Assembly (NCBI RefSeq): GCF_001644605.1
Contig: NZ_CP011388.1
Location: 3,314,501 to 3,378,500, forward strand
Direction: 5' to 3'
Length of the DNA: 64,000 nt
Source of the DNA: Paenibacillus swuensis
GTDB taxonomy: Bacteria; Bacillota; Bacilli; Paenibacillales; DY6
Positions 53,857 through 62,632 of this stretch are shown in pieces. Made by a program: the position numbers and the translations under genes. The stretch's first letter is position 1. Every line of letters begins with the position of its first letter. Under the pieces are notes generated by a model. The model searched no databases, was not told the origin of the DNA, and saw only the letters and a list, made by a program, of their open reading frames with translations.

Positions 53857-54947
53857 TTCAGTACATGGAGCAATTAGCTCCGAAGCATTACGCGGTGCCT
53901 GATGATCGAATCGGTTTGCAATTAGGCACGCTTCATAAAGATATACGTAAAGTGCTTGTGGCGTTAGATGTTACCGATGCCGTCGCGGAAGAAGCGATAG
54001 CCGAAGGCGCGGATTTAATTATCGCTCATCATGCGATTATATTCAGAGCTTTGAAGCATCTGCAGACCGACTCTCCTTCCGGAAAGCTGTATGAGAAATT
54101 AATTAAACATGATATAGCCGTGTACATCTCTCATACCAATCTGGATGTCGCTGACGGCGGTGTCAACGATATGATGGCCGAGGCGCTGGGATTAACCGGA
54201 TTGGCTCCTTTGGAAGATATTCACACCGAGAAGTTGTATAAACTTGTTGTGTTTGTTCCTGAGACTCACCATGCACAGGTTCTTGAAGCGCTGTTTCAAG
54301 CAGGTGCAGGGCATATCGGCAATTACAGCCATTGCTCATTTAACATCAATGGGAAGGGGACGTTTAAGCCTCAGGAGGGTGCCAGTCCGTTTACAGGTCA
54401 ACTAGGAAAGTTGGAGGAGACGGATGAAGTGCGGATTGAAGTCCTTGTGCCCGACAATGTACATCGCAAGGTAGTTCAGGCTATGCTCAAAGCTCACCCT
54501 TATGAAGAGGTAGCCTATGACCTTTATGCGATGGATCTTAAAGGCAGATCATTCGGTTTGGGGCGTGTAGGAAAGCTGCCGGAAACCGTGACGTTGAGGG
54601 AATTGAATGAGCGTGTAAAGGCGGCTTTCCGTGTGCCGTTGTCACGTGTAGTCGGTGACCCTGAACAAACCGTGCGTAAAGTAGCCGTATTGGGGGGTTC
54701 AGGCAGCCGTTATATTGGTCACGCGATGTTCGCCGGCGCGGATGTCCTCGTAACAGGCGATATCGATTACCATACGGCTCACGATGCACTTGCGGCGGGG
54801 CTATGTATTATTGACCCGGGTCATAACGTGGAGAAGATTATGAAGCATGGAGTTGCGGAATGGCTCCGTGAGCGGCTTGGTGAGAGCAAGAATGCAACGG
54901 AGGTTGTTGCTTCAAGAGAAGAGACGGAGCCCTTCCTGTTCTTGTAA
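53832..54947 (+). CDS. Nif3-like dinuclear metal protein (YqfO type)
   Basis: 371 aa, overlapping trmK by 25 bp. The two Nif3 halves hold the metal ligands: DLIIAHHAIIF (His-His) and SHTNLDVADGGVND near 96-109 in the first, and VTGDIDYHTAHDAL with IDPGHNVEK near 325-345 in the second. Between them is an inserted domain (about 130-240) of the YqfO subgroup, with KLYKLVVFVPE, that resembles PII-like folds. The family is universal but the reaction is not known; a GTP-cyclohydrolase-type role is proposed for relatives. Often placed with trmK. Confidence 0.92.
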   Translation: MLAKGQTVIQYMEQLAPKHYAVPDDRIGLQLGTLHKDIRKVLVALDVTDAVAEEAIAEGADLIIAHHAIIFRALKHLQTDSPSGKLYEKLIKHDIAVYISHTNLDVADGGVNDMMAEALGLTGLAPLEDIHTEKLYKLVVFVPETHHAQVLEALFQAGAGHIGNYSHCSFNINGKGTFKPQEGASPFTGQLGKLEETDEVRIEVLVPDNVHRKVVQAMLKAHPYEEVAYDLYAMDLKGRSFGLGRVGKLPETVTLRELNERVKAAFRVPLSRVVGDPEQTVRKVAVLGGSGSRYIGHAMFAGADVLVTGDIDYHTAHDALAAGLCIIDPGHNVEKIMKHGVAEWLRERLGESKNATEVVASREETEPFLFL

Positions 54948-54985
54948 GTGAGGAAAATGAAGGCAAATATGCTATTCATTGAAGG

Positions 54986-55014
54986 TTGAGTTTTGCCGGT
55001 TAACAGAGTATACT
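54986..55014 (+). promoter_or_regulatory. Sigma-A promoter of rnpB
   Basis: TTGAGT (54986-54991) and TATACT (55009-55014) are separated by 17 bp. Transcription would begin near 55021, about 7 nt before the P1 helix of the RNase P RNA. Confidence 0.7.
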
Positions 55015-55027
55015 AGCAATTGTGAGT

Positions 55028-55432
55028 GAGAAGTTTGACAGACAATCGCCGGCGATTCTTACGAAACGCGGGAGGAAAGTCCGGGCTCCACAGGGCAGGG
55101 TGCTGGATAACGTCCAGTCAACGCGAGTTGAAGGATAGTGCCACAGAAATGGACCGCCGATGGCGCGCAAGCGCACAGGCAAGGGTGGAACCGTGGTGTA
55201 AGAGACCACGAGGGTTTATGGTGACATATTCCCTGGTAAACCCCACTTGGAGCAAGACCTAATGGAACGCAGCAAGCTCGACTTGCAGCCTTAGCCCGAG
55301 GCGCGTTCGGGTTGGTCGCTTGAGCAGGGCAGCAATGTCCGGCCTAGATAGATGATTGTCACTTTACGGGTGGGAGGCTTGTTACCGTTAACACCACCGG
55401 AAGTACAGAACCCGGCTTAAGGCAAACTTCTC
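55028..55432 (+). ncRNA. rnpB: RNase P RNA, class A-like
   Basis: The 5' strand GAGAAGTTTG (55028-55037) pairs perfectly with CAAACTTCTC (55423-55432) to form P1. The universal core follows: GGAGGAAAGTCCGGGCTCC near 55068, GCAGGGTGCTGG, GGACCGCCGATGGC, AAGGGTGGAAC, GGTAAACCCCACTTGGAGCA, CCTAGATAGATGATTG near 55341 and ACAGAACCCGGCTTA near 55404. These core strings, especially GGAGCAAGACCTAAT after GGTAAACCCCAC and the GGTTGGTCGCTTGAG stretch, match class A (E. coli-type) RNA rather than the class B form of Bacillus. It cleaves 5' leaders from pre-tRNA as the catalytic partner of RnpA. Ends are set by P1. Confidence 0.95.
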
Positions 55433-55464
55433 GTAACTTTCATATTATACTGAGATATAAACAC

Positions 55465-55490
55465 AAAGGAGCCCTAGGGCTCCTTTTTTC
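55465..55490. terminator. Bidirectional terminator between rnpB and the S8 protease
   Basis: A perfect palindrome AAAGGAGCCCT / AGGGCTCCTTT (55465-55486) followed by TTT on the plus strand and by AAA-rich sequence on the minus side. It ends rnpB and, from the other side, the convergent protease gene that stops at 55493. Confidence 0.88.
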
Positions 55491-55492
55491 TA

Positions 55493-57343
55493 TTATTGAA
55501 TATATTTGCGCTCAATGGCGGCAAGTTTGCGTTCCAGTTGCTGTGGCCAGAATTGTATAGAATATTGGTTTTGGGACGCTGCCTGTAAAGCGCGGGGAAC
55601 GTCAATCTGTCCCCATCCGAAATCAGCGTCATGACCCGCCGCCCCCAAGTCTGTAGCGGACTTCCGCATAAGCTCCATAATTTGGACATTGGTAAGCTCG
55701 GGATTCATGGAGCGAATCAAACCCGCCAAGGCGGCGACATGCGGGCTGGCCATTGAAGTTCCGGATAATGCGGCGTACTGACCGCCTGTATAGGTACTAG
55801 GGATATTTACTCCGGGCGCGGCAACATCAATATATGCCCCATAGTTGGAGAACGCAGCTTTTCTGGAATTGCTGTCCGTTGCGGCAACGGCAAACACTTC
55901 TGGATAGGCGGCAGGGTAACCGGGTCTCTCTGTGTTATCATTACCGGAAGCCGCGATCAGCACGATATCTTTATCATATGCATAACGAATGGCATCGTGA
56001 AGAAACTCGGCTTCAGCGTAGTTGCCCAAGCTCATGTTAATGACCTTGGCTCCGTGGTCCGCGGCCCAGATGATCCCTTCGGCCACGGCGTAAGTTGAGC
56101 CGGCCCCGCTCTGATCGAGCACCTTTACCGGCAATATTTTGTTAAACCATGTCATACCGGCCACACCTTCACTGTTGTTCACCGAAGCGGAAATAATGCC
56201 GGAAACATGCGTGCCGTGTCCTACATCGTCAGAAGGAACATTGCTTTTATCGAAAACGTTATATCCTGGCAGTAACCGCCCTTTCAAATCCGGATGCTCC
56301 AAATCGACACCTGTATCCACGACAGCGACAATGGTTTCTTCATTTCCTTTGCTGAGGCCCCAACCTTCGTTTGTTCCGATGATTGGAAGATTCCATTGGT
56401 ACTTAGCGTAAAGTGTATCATTAGGTGCGGCGGATTCGGCTTCGTTAGTCATGTATAAAAAGTGAGGTTCCACATACTGCGGGTTCCAGCGTTCTTGAAA
56501 ATAGCGCATCAGCTGTTTAGCATCCATACGGCGGGATTCAAATACATACGTGTAGCCGAGTTTTTTCATACGAACACATGCTATTTCTTTCTGAATCTGC
56601 TTCAGGTCCGCGTTTGTGGGGGATTGTCGAAATTTTACAACCACTTGGTTCATATGATAATGACTTGTGCCTTCATTTTGCTCCGGATGATCCACGGTCA
56701 CATCTTCCAGAGTGACGGAATCAGCAGATTCAATACGATACCGGCCTTCGCTGGGGAAGGGGGCAATGCGCAAGTTTTTAACCTGTTGAAGTTTAATTTG
56801 GTCAAGTAAATCCTGATGAACAATGCCTGTTACATAGGATGATGGAGTCGGAGACGGCACGCCCAAAACGAAGTAAGTCTGACCTTTAACCTGAAAAGGG
56901 CGGGAGACATATTGTTTTCCGGCATTGGCGCTGTTTGCTGCCTTCTTCAGTTCATCCTTGGCTTCCTGATAAGCCTTGGCATCTATAGAACCTGAGGAGA
57001 TCTTTGAGCCGTCTCGTCTCCATTCCAGCAATTCCATGTGCGCGTATCGTTTCCGGAAGTTGTCCATCGCAGTTTTCATGTCGGAAGGTGTTCTCCGATT
57101 CGCCCCGCTTAGCATGTGGTTAATATGCAAGACACATTGTTCCCTGGATAACAGCTCCGTTTTTTGCAGGTCCTGTTTCATAATCGTGCGATTGTGCCTG
57201 ATTTCCGCTGAAGCGGTTTTCATATTACCAGGATTTAAGGAATCGGGCTGTGCGTAGCGGTCGCCAGGTGTGGTACCTTGATTCGGGATCGCGATGATTG
57301 CCAATGTGGCCAGAAACACCAAACCTAATAGCGCTCGTTTCAT
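55493..57343 (-). CDS. Secreted subtilisin-like serine protease (S8)
   Basis: 616 aa. A signal peptide (residues 1-20, ALLGLVFLATLAIIA) precedes a long N-terminal region that is helical and then contains a YhcN/peptidase-propeptide-like part with VVKFRQSPTNADLKQIQKE near 228-246. The catalytic domain has Asp near 340 (VVDTGVDLEHPDLKG), His near 376 (GHGTHVSG) and Ser near 530 (GTSMASPHVAALAG), plus SGNDN for the oxyanion site. All triad residues are intact. It is exported and matures by removal of the propeptide. It is a single-gene unit. Substrate is unknown. Confidence 0.93.
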   Translation of the reverse strand: MKRALLGLVFLATLAIIAIPNQGTTPGDRYAQPDSLNPGNMKTASAEIRHNRTIMKQDLQKTELLSREQCVLHINHMLSGANRRTPSDMKTAMDNFRKRYAHMELLEWRRDGSKISSGSIDAKAYQEAKDELKKAANSANAGKQYVSRPFQVKGQTYFVLGVPSPTPSSYVTGIVHQDLLDQIKLQQVKNLRIAPFPSEGRYRIESADSVTLEDVTVDHPEQNEGTSHYHMNQVVVKFRQSPTNADLKQIQKEIACVRMKKLGYTYVFESRRMDAKQLMRYFQERWNPQYVEPHFLYMTNEAESAAPNDTLYAKYQWNLPIIGTNEGWGLSKGNEETIVAVVDTGVDLEHPDLKGRLLPGYNVFDKSNVPSDDVGHGTHVSGIISASVNNSEGVAGMTWFNKILPVKVLDQSGAGSTYAVAEGIIWAADHGAKVINMSLGNYAEAEFLHDAIRYAYDKDIVLIAASGNDNTERPGYPAAYPEVFAVAATDSNSRKAAFSNYGAYIDVAAPGVNIPSTYTGGQYAALSGTSMASPHVAALAGLIRSMNPELTNVQIMELMRKSATDLGAAGHDADFGWGQIDVPRALQAASQNQYSIQFWPQQLERKLAAIERKYIQ

Positions 57344-57558
57344 GAAAATGACTTCCTCTCCGATTTAATCTGGGCCGTGAGGCGTTACAGTTAGGATAAG
57401 GAAGCGTATATGAATTTATTCAAAAGCCAAGTAAGGTAGATTTTTGTTACTTTTCTTGTTTAGATGTGGTAGGATTTATTATGAACTTTGAATGATTTGT
57501 TTTTTATGATGAACAGAATTAACGATCGGTCACAATCTCTTGGGAGGGCTTTTTCTTG

Positions 57559-58056
57559 ATGGCTAACAATGATGTCAAAAACCTTTGTGAAACAACCCGG
57601 GCAAAACTGAAAGAAGCAAGCAGCATATTGGAGACTTTTCTGAATCGCCATGCTTTGCCGCAACTGACCGCGGAGGAGCCGAACAGCGAGCTGTTTTACA
57701 GCGGATGTTTATCGGACTTGCGTCAACTGCTGGTATTTTCAGAAGTTAACTACGAGAAACTAGGTGTGTTGCTGCGTCGTCCGAATTTTCCTGTGGAACC
57801 TTCCGAAAAAGCGCTTTATGAAGTGTACCATCAATGTGTGAACGCTTATTTCTATCCGAAGAATGAAAGCTACGCGGAGGACGGACGTTACGCTTACACT
57901 GGACAAGATGCTATTCGCTTCAGAACAGCTCCTCATAGTGAAGTGAAGAATACCGTGCTTTCTTTGTCTTCCATTTTCGAAGAGCTTCGTGAAGATTTGG
58001 CTTATTATGAGTCCGATTATATTACGCAACGCCGTATTCAAGGCGAGAAAGTTTAA
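57559..58056 (+). CDS. DUF3907 (YpuI-like) protein
   Basis: 165 aa from ATG 57559; a TTG codon precedes it (57556), and GGGAGG (57541-57546) suits either. The sequence is helical and soluble, with LCETTRAKLKEASSILETFL, YSGCLSDLRQLLVFSEVNYE and ALYEVYHQCVNAYFYPKNES, as in YpuI, a DUF3907 member in B. subtilis. No function is known. A terminator follows 24 bp after the stop, so it is monocistronic. Confidence rests on the recognised family pattern. Confidence 0.8.
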   Translation: MANNDVKNLCETTRAKLKEASSILETFLNRHALPQLTAEEPNSELFYSGCLSDLRQLLVFSEVNYEKLGVLLRRPNFPVEPSEKALYEVYHQCVNAYFYPKNESYAEDGRYAYTGQDAIRFRTAPHSEVKNTVLSLSSIFEELREDLAYYESDYITQRRIQGEKV

Positions 58057-58080
58057 TAACAATTACAAAGAATTAAAGTA

Positions 58081-58110
58081 AAGGGACACCTCAAGGTGTT
58101 CCTTTTTTCT
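58081..58110 (+). terminator. Rho-independent terminator
   Basis: AAGGGACACCT (58081-58091) pairs with AGGTGTTCCTT (58094-58104) with one mismatch, followed by TTTTCT. It ends the DUF3907 gene. Confidence 0.85.
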
Positions 58111-58207
58111 ATGGACAATTGCTGTATTTACGGGATTATTTTGCCAATATGCAGGGTCGGATAGAGGTTTGCCTATGTGGGGAAATTAATTGGGGGGTGA
58201 TACTCAC

Positions 58208-58426
58208 ATGGAAAAACCAGTTGTTAAATGCAGTGTTTCCAACTGTAATTTTTGGGGACAAGGAAATAACTGCCAAGCCGATGCCATTATGATTGATATC
58301 GATGCTCATTCCAGGATGAATTATAACGAAGAGTTTGCCGGAGAATCATTTGATTCCGATCACAAGGACGAAGTGAAAACTTCATCCGCTACTTGCTGCC
58401 ACACTTTTAGACCGAAGGATGAATAG
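58208..58426 (+). CDS. DUF1540 small cysteine-rich protein
   Basis: 72 aa from ATG 58208 (GGGGTGAT at 58194-58201). The DUF1540 pattern is VKCSVSNCNFWGQGNNCQAD with a C-terminal CCHTF; the cysteines at 8, 13, 21 and the CC pair probably bind zinc. Members occur in spore formers, often as small DNA-linked or coat-associated proteins, but no function is proven. It is followed after 29 bp by the membrane-anchored gene at 58456. Confidence 0.85.
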   Translation: MEKPVVKCSVSNCNFWGQGNNCQADAIMIDIDAHSRMNYNEEFAGESFDSDHKDEVKTSSATCCHTFRPKDE

Positions 58427-58455
58427 AAATCTGTTTACGATGTAAGGAGGCATTA

Positions 58456-59151
58456 GTGCCGATGGACAACAACCGCAACCCATTTTCGAATCGTAATCAT
58501 GTTTATGGCGAACCCGCAAGCGGGGTAACGTCACCTGAACGTAACGAGTTTAAGCGTGAAAACGGGGCGACACCGAACCCGGAAAATAAAGTCGAATTTG
58601 GTGAAGAGACCGCTGTTCCTGTAAAGAAAACCGTAACTCACACAAAACAGGAATTTACAACGTCCAAGGTATTGGATAAACCGAAAGAGTTTACTTCAAA
58701 CACGGGTGAGGAATTCGGATCAGAAGTAGCTCCGGCGGAGAAGCATATTGAGAAACAAGAGGTCGTTAAAACATCCACATTCGTTACGAACGCGGAAAAT
58801 TCGTTTCCGGACACCGCTGTGAAAGAAGAGTTTGCGGCCGAATCAGCTCCGAGGGCAACGCCACTGTTAATGGCACCATCTTCGGCTCCGCGCGCACCAA
58901 TTGCAAGCAACAGCTCAACGAAAGAAGACACGTCCTCCCAGACACAGTCCGAGGGAAGAACGTTTGGCTTTTGGGGTTTGCTGGCATCCATCTTGTCCTT
59001 AATTCTGTTTCCCGGACTTTTGGCTCCGGCAGGGATTATACTTGGCTTCGTCGGTTACTCCCGGGGAGCAAGAACGACAGGCGGTTGGGCCATTGCCATC
59101 GGGCTCGTCTCGTTAATCGCTTATTTCTTCGCTCAGAGGTATTATCGGTAA
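58456..59151 (+). CDS. Proline/Ser-rich protein with C-terminal membrane pair (DUF4190-like tail)
   Basis: 231 aa from GTG 58456 (AAGGAGG at 58443-58449); ATG 58462 is an alternative. Residues 1-165 are polar and low complexity, with repeated short stretches of Glu, Lys, Thr and Val, so likely disordered. Residues 172-229 form two membrane helices, FGFWGLLASILSLILFPGLL and then GGWAIAIGLVSLIAYFF, in the DUF4190-like pattern. The long polar part probably faces the cytoplasm. No function can be assigned. A terminator follows. Confidence 0.7.
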   Translation: MPMDNNRNPFSNRNHVYGEPASGVTSPERNEFKRENGATPNPENKVEFGEETAVPVKKTVTHTKQEFTTSKVLDKPKEFTSNTGEEFGSEVAPAEKHIEKQEVVKTSTFVTNAENSFPDTAVKEEFAAESAPRATPLLMAPSSAPRAPIASNSSTKEDTSSQTQSEGRTFGFWGLLASILSLILFPGLLAPAGIILGFVGYSRGARTTGGWAIAIGLVSLIAYFFAQRYYR

Positions 59152-59156
59152 CGAAT

Positions 59157-59188
59157 AACAGGTTCCTTCGGGAGCCTGTTGTTTTTTG
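59157..59188 (+). terminator. Rho-independent terminator
   Basis: AACAGGTTCC (59157-59166) pairs with GGAGCCTGTT (59171-59180), one mismatch, around TTCG, followed by GTTTTTT. Confidence 0.87.
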
Positions 59189-59272
59189 TTGAAATAGGTC
59201 AACAGTCGCTGGCGTGCTTTTCCAATATGTAGTAAACTGAGTAGGACAAATTTACTTCGGCGGTGTATACAT

Positions 59273-60088
59273 ATGGCGATTGATTCCAGATTGATTGGTG
59301 AAATTCTTAAATTGCAGTTGCGTACTGCGGACATTACAACAAGCTTCAATAATGACAGCCTTTCCAATGAACCTTCTACAGGTATGGATTCCGGCTTTGC
59401 GCAGACGCTTCAGAATGTCATGAATTCCGAGGAGTCGGCCATAAGCGGCGGTTCTGGCTTGACTGATGTAGACGAATTAAGAAATTACTTTGCACCGGTA
59501 CCCAATCCATTACTGTTTCGGAATATAGATCAATACGCCTCATTGCCATCCATAGTTGAAGGAACTGGAATCCAGTCTTCATTTACAGACATGCCTGTGA
59601 ACATTATGCCATCTGTTGTTAATCAGGTTTCAGCCTTATCTATGGAATATTTTCAGAACGGAAGCACGGTTTCCACCGAATTCAATGCACTGATTGAACA
59701 GGCCGGCCGTAAGCATGGTGTGGACGTAAGTCTGATTAAAGCGGTCATCCGAACAGAATCCTCCTTTAATCCTAACGTTGTCTCCTCCGCCGGCGCGAAA
59801 GGATTGATGCAGCTGATGGATGGTACGGCTTCTTCTCTCGGTGTTCGTGACTCGTATGACCCGTCCCAGAATATTGAGGGAGGGACTCAATATCTGGCTG
59901 ACTTACTGAGGAAGTACGACGGTAACGAAGCTGTAGCTATAGCAGCCTATAACTGCGGACCTGGCCGGATGGATCGACTGGGGATTTCAACGAATGGCGA
60001 ACTGTACGCCAACTATGACAAGCTTCCTCGAGAGACACAGCGTTATGTGGAGAAAGTATTGAAAGCCCGCGAACAATATATGATATAA
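59273..60088 (+). CDS. Lytic transglycosylase (SLT domain), CwlQ-like
   Basis: 271 aa. No signal peptide: it opens AIDSRLIGEILKLQLRTADI. After a polar N-terminal half comes an SLT domain with AVIRTESSFNPNVVSSAGAK (catalytic Glu at about 162), GLMQLMDGTASSLGV, GGTQYLADLLRKY and AIAAYNCGPGRM. This cuts the glycan strand of peptidoglycan between MurNAc and GlcNAc, making 1,6-anhydro ends. Absence of a signal agrees with B. subtilis CwlQ (YjbJ), also lacking one. No typical export signal is visible, so the export route is open. Confidence 0.9.
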   Translation: MAIDSRLIGEILKLQLRTADITTSFNNDSLSNEPSTGMDSGFAQTLQNVMNSEESAISGGSGLTDVDELRNYFAPVPNPLLFRNIDQYASLPSIVEGTGIQSSFTDMPVNIMPSVVNQVSALSMEYFQNGSTVSTEFNALIEQAGRKHGVDVSLIKAVIRTESSFNPNVVSSAGAKGLMQLMDGTASSLGVRDSYDPSQNIEGGTQYLADLLRKYDGNEAVAIAAYNCGPGRMDRLGISTNGELYANYDKLPRETQRYVEKVLKAREQYMI

Positions 60089-60107
60089 TAACAGATAAGA
60101 ATAATGT

Positions 60108-60155
60108 GAAATGATCAGAATGCTTCTCGTGAAGCCATTGTGATCATTTTCTTTT
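60108..60155 (+). terminator. Rho-independent terminator
   Basis: AATGATCA (60110-60117) pairs with TGATCATT (60141-60148), extended by inner GCTTC/GAAGC, followed by TTCTTTTT. It ends the transglycosylase gene. Confidence 0.82.
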
Positions 60156-60179
60156 TGGCAGAAGAAGGAGTTATAGAAC

Positions 60180-61331
60180 ATGCTGTATTTTGATCATAGC
60201 GCAACAACCCCGCCCTTTGATGAGGTGGTCGATACTATGGCCGAAGTGATGAAACGTCACTGGGGAAATCCGTCCTCCTTGCATCGCCTCGGGCATGAGG
60301 CGGAGCAGCTGCTGACCCGAGCCAGAGAGGTAACGGCTTCGGCTCTGCGCGTATTGCCCGGAGAAATTATATTTACTTCCAGTGGAACAGAAAGCAACAA
60401 TCTGGCTCTGAAAGGCATCGCATATCAATATCGCAACCGAGGCAGGCATTTAATTACATCTTCAATCGAACATGCATCGGTAGCCGAAACGTTCCGGCAA
60501 CTGGAAGACGAAGGCTTCCGCGTCACCCGGTTGCCTGTGGATTCGTCCGGCGCCGTGTCCGCAGAAGACCTGGAGCAAGCGCTGACGGACGAGACGATTC
60601 TCGTCAGCATCATGCACGTCAACAACGAAACTGGCCGTATACAGCCCGTAGAGGCGCTTGGGCGGGTGCTGGCAAATCACCCGCGCGTGCTCTTTCACGT
60701 CGATGCTGTGCAGAGCATCGGCAAGATCCCGGTCCGCCCCCGTGACTGGCACATCGATCTGATGAGCGTCTCCGCTCATAAGATCCGCGGTCCCAAAGGG
60801 GTCGGACTGCTGTTTCGCCGCGCCGGCGTGCAGCTGCATCCGCAGCTCGCCGGCGGCGGCCAGGAGTTCGGCGCGCGCAGCGGTACGCCGAACGTGCCCG
60901 GCATCGTGGCGGCGGCCAAAGCCTGCCGCCTCACGATGGAGCGGGACCATACGGCGCATCTGTACAAGCTGCGGCGTATGGTGACCGAGCAGGTGCAGGC
61001 GCTGCCCGCGCTAAGCCTGACCGGCTCGGAGAGCGAGGCGGATATGGCGCCGCACATTATCCACTTTTGCTACCCGGGCATGAAGGCCGAGGTGGTCGTC
61101 CATATGCTGGAGAAGCATCAAGTGTATGTGTCAAGCCAATCCGCCTGCGGCTCCAAGACCGAGAAGCCCAGCGCGACGCTGCTTGCGATGGGCTTTGATG
61201 AAGAGCGCGCCCGCTCGGGAATTCGTATTTCCCTTTCGGGTGAGCACACGGAGAAGGACGCAGCGTTTCTTTGCCGCTCGTTAAGGATGACTGTAGACAA
61301 ATTACAACCGCTAGTGAGGAACTGGACATGA
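60180..61331 (+). CDS. Cysteine desulfurase (NifZ-like), partner of ThiI
   Basis: 383 aa. A PLP enzyme that takes sulfur from cysteine and passes it on as a persulfide. The PLP Lys is K201 (SVSAHKIRGPKG); the catalytic Cys is C323 (SQSACGSKTEKPS). FDHSATTPP at the N-terminus and HVDAVQSIG are family motifs. It is directly followed by thiI, overlapping it by 4 bp, as is nifZ in B. subtilis, so it probably supplies sulfur for 4-thiouridine in tRNA. Bases 60540-61220 are much more GC-rich than both flanks. Confidence 0.93.
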   Translation: MLYFDHSATTPPFDEVVDTMAEVMKRHWGNPSSLHRLGHEAEQLLTRAREVTASALRVLPGEIIFTSSGTESNNLALKGIAYQYRNRGRHLITSSIEHASVAETFRQLEDEGFRVTRLPVDSSGAVSAEDLEQALTDETILVSIMHVNNETGRIQPVEALGRVLANHPRVLFHVDAVQSIGKIPVRPRDWHIDLMSVSAHKIRGPKGVGLLFRRAGVQLHPQLAGGGQEFGARSGTPNVPGIVAAAKACRLTMERDHTAHLYKLRRMVTEQVQALPALSLTGSESEADMAPHIIHFCYPGMKAEVVVHMLEKHQVYVSSQSACGSKTEKPSATLLAMGFDEERARSGIRISLSGEHTEKDAAFLCRSLRMTVDKLQPLVRNWT

Positions 61332-62578
61332 TAAACCCTGATTTGATATTACTTCGCTTTGGTGAGTTGACCTTGAAAGGCAAAAACCGGAACCGATTCG
61401 AACAAGCCGTGATCCACTATACTTTGGATGTGTTAAAAGATTTCGGAGAGCTTACTTACCGAAAGGCTTACGGACGTTTTTTTCTGGAGCTGAACGGGGC
61501 TCCTTACCCCTCCGTAGCCTCTAAATTAAGCAAAATTTTTGGAATCCAAACGTTCTCTCCCGTATTGCGGAGAAGCCATGACTCTGAAGCGATTTGTACC
61601 GCCGCGGTGCAAGTGATGGAAGGATTAAGCAAACGTCCTCAGACGTTCAAAGTTTCGGTGAAACGAACATGGAAGGAATATCATCACGATACGCAAGAGA
61701 TGAATCCTATGATCGGAGGCGCGGTATTACGGGCGTTTCCAGGGTTGAAAGTCGATGTACATGAACCGGATGTGGAGCTTCGCGTAGAGATTCGGGAAGA
61801 GGGTACCTACATTTTCTCGGATATCATCCCCGGTGCGGGAGGTTATCCTGTCGGGAGTAACGGGAAAGCGATGTTAATGCTTTCAGGCGGCATTGACAGT
61901 CCTGTAGCCGGTTGGTTATCCATGCGCAAGGGATTGGAGATTGAAGCAGTACATTTCCATGCTTTTCCCTTCACGAGTGAACGGGCTAAACAGAAGGTAA
62001 TCGACTTGTCACTGCATTTAGCGGGTTACACGCGTAAAATTAAAGTGCACATGGTGCCGTTTACCGAGATTCAAACAAGGCTTAACGCTATGGGGCAGCC
62101 TAATTTAATGATTACCCTGATGCGCCGGGCGATGTTCCGCATCACCGAACGTCTTGCCGATCTGAACGGCGCCAAAGCGTTGGTTACCGGAGAAAGCTTA
62201 GGGCAGGTGGCCAGTCAAACACTGCCTAGTCTGAATGCCATCGGAAGTGTTGTCGATATGCCGCTGTTGCGTCCCCTGATTACGATGGACAAAGAGGATA
62301 TCATCCGAATTGCTCATCGAATCGGGACGTATGACACATCCATACTGCCTTATGAGGATTGTTGCACTTTGTTTGTGCCCAAGTCACCCAGCACCAATCC
62401 AAATATTAATGTTTTGGAACGGATTGAAGGCAGGGCCGCATGGCTGGAAGAGGAGATTGAAAAGGCGGTTAAAGATACAGAAAGCTTCATGCTTTCTCAC
62501 TTGTTTGATACGGGGTATGCCCCTAAGCAAGAAGGTATTGAAGTTTCGCTAAGTGAAGATATGGAAAGGTTTTTCTGA
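61328..62578 (+). CDS. thiI: tRNA 4-thiouridine synthase ThiI (short form)
   Basis: 416 aa from ATG 61328, which overlaps the desulfurase stop by 4 bp; the frame is open upstream but inside the other gene. A THUMP domain (about 60-165) precedes the PP-loop AANH domain with LSGGIDSPVAGW near 185-196 and MRRAMFRITERLA. There is no C-terminal rhodanese domain: the protein ends at 416, the Bacillus form, in which the desulfurase gives sulfur directly. It makes s4U at position 8 of tRNA. A strong terminator follows the stop. Confidence 0.95.
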   Translation: MINPDLILLRFGELTLKGKNRNRFEQAVIHYTLDVLKDFGELTYRKAYGRFFLELNGAPYPSVASKLSKIFGIQTFSPVLRRSHDSEAICTAAVQVMEGLSKRPQTFKVSVKRTWKEYHHDTQEMNPMIGGAVLRAFPGLKVDVHEPDVELRVEIREEGTYIFSDIIPGAGGYPVGSNGKAMLMLSGGIDSPVAGWLSMRKGLEIEAVHFHAFPFTSERAKQKVIDLSLHLAGYTRKIKVHMVPFTEIQTRLNAMGQPNLMITLMRRAMFRITERLADLNGAKALVTGESLGQVASQTLPSLNAIGSVVDMPLLRPLITMDKEDIIRIAHRIGTYDTSILPYEDCCTLFVPKSPSTNPNINVLERIEGRAAWLEEEIEKAVKDTESFMLSHLFDTGYAPKQEGIEVSLSEDMERFF

Positions 62579-62586
62579 TATAAAAA

Positions 62587-62632
62587 AAATACCTCGTAAG
62601 GCTCATACAAGCCCTGCGAGGTATTTCTTTGT
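62587..62632. terminator. Bidirectional terminator between thiI and a TerC gene
   Basis: AAATACCTCG (62587-62596 after an A-run) pairs with CGAGGTATTT (62617-62626), with an inner AGGCT/AGCCC part, followed by CTTTGTT. It lies between the thiI stop and the convergent TerC-family gene that stops at 62632. Confidence 0.85.
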
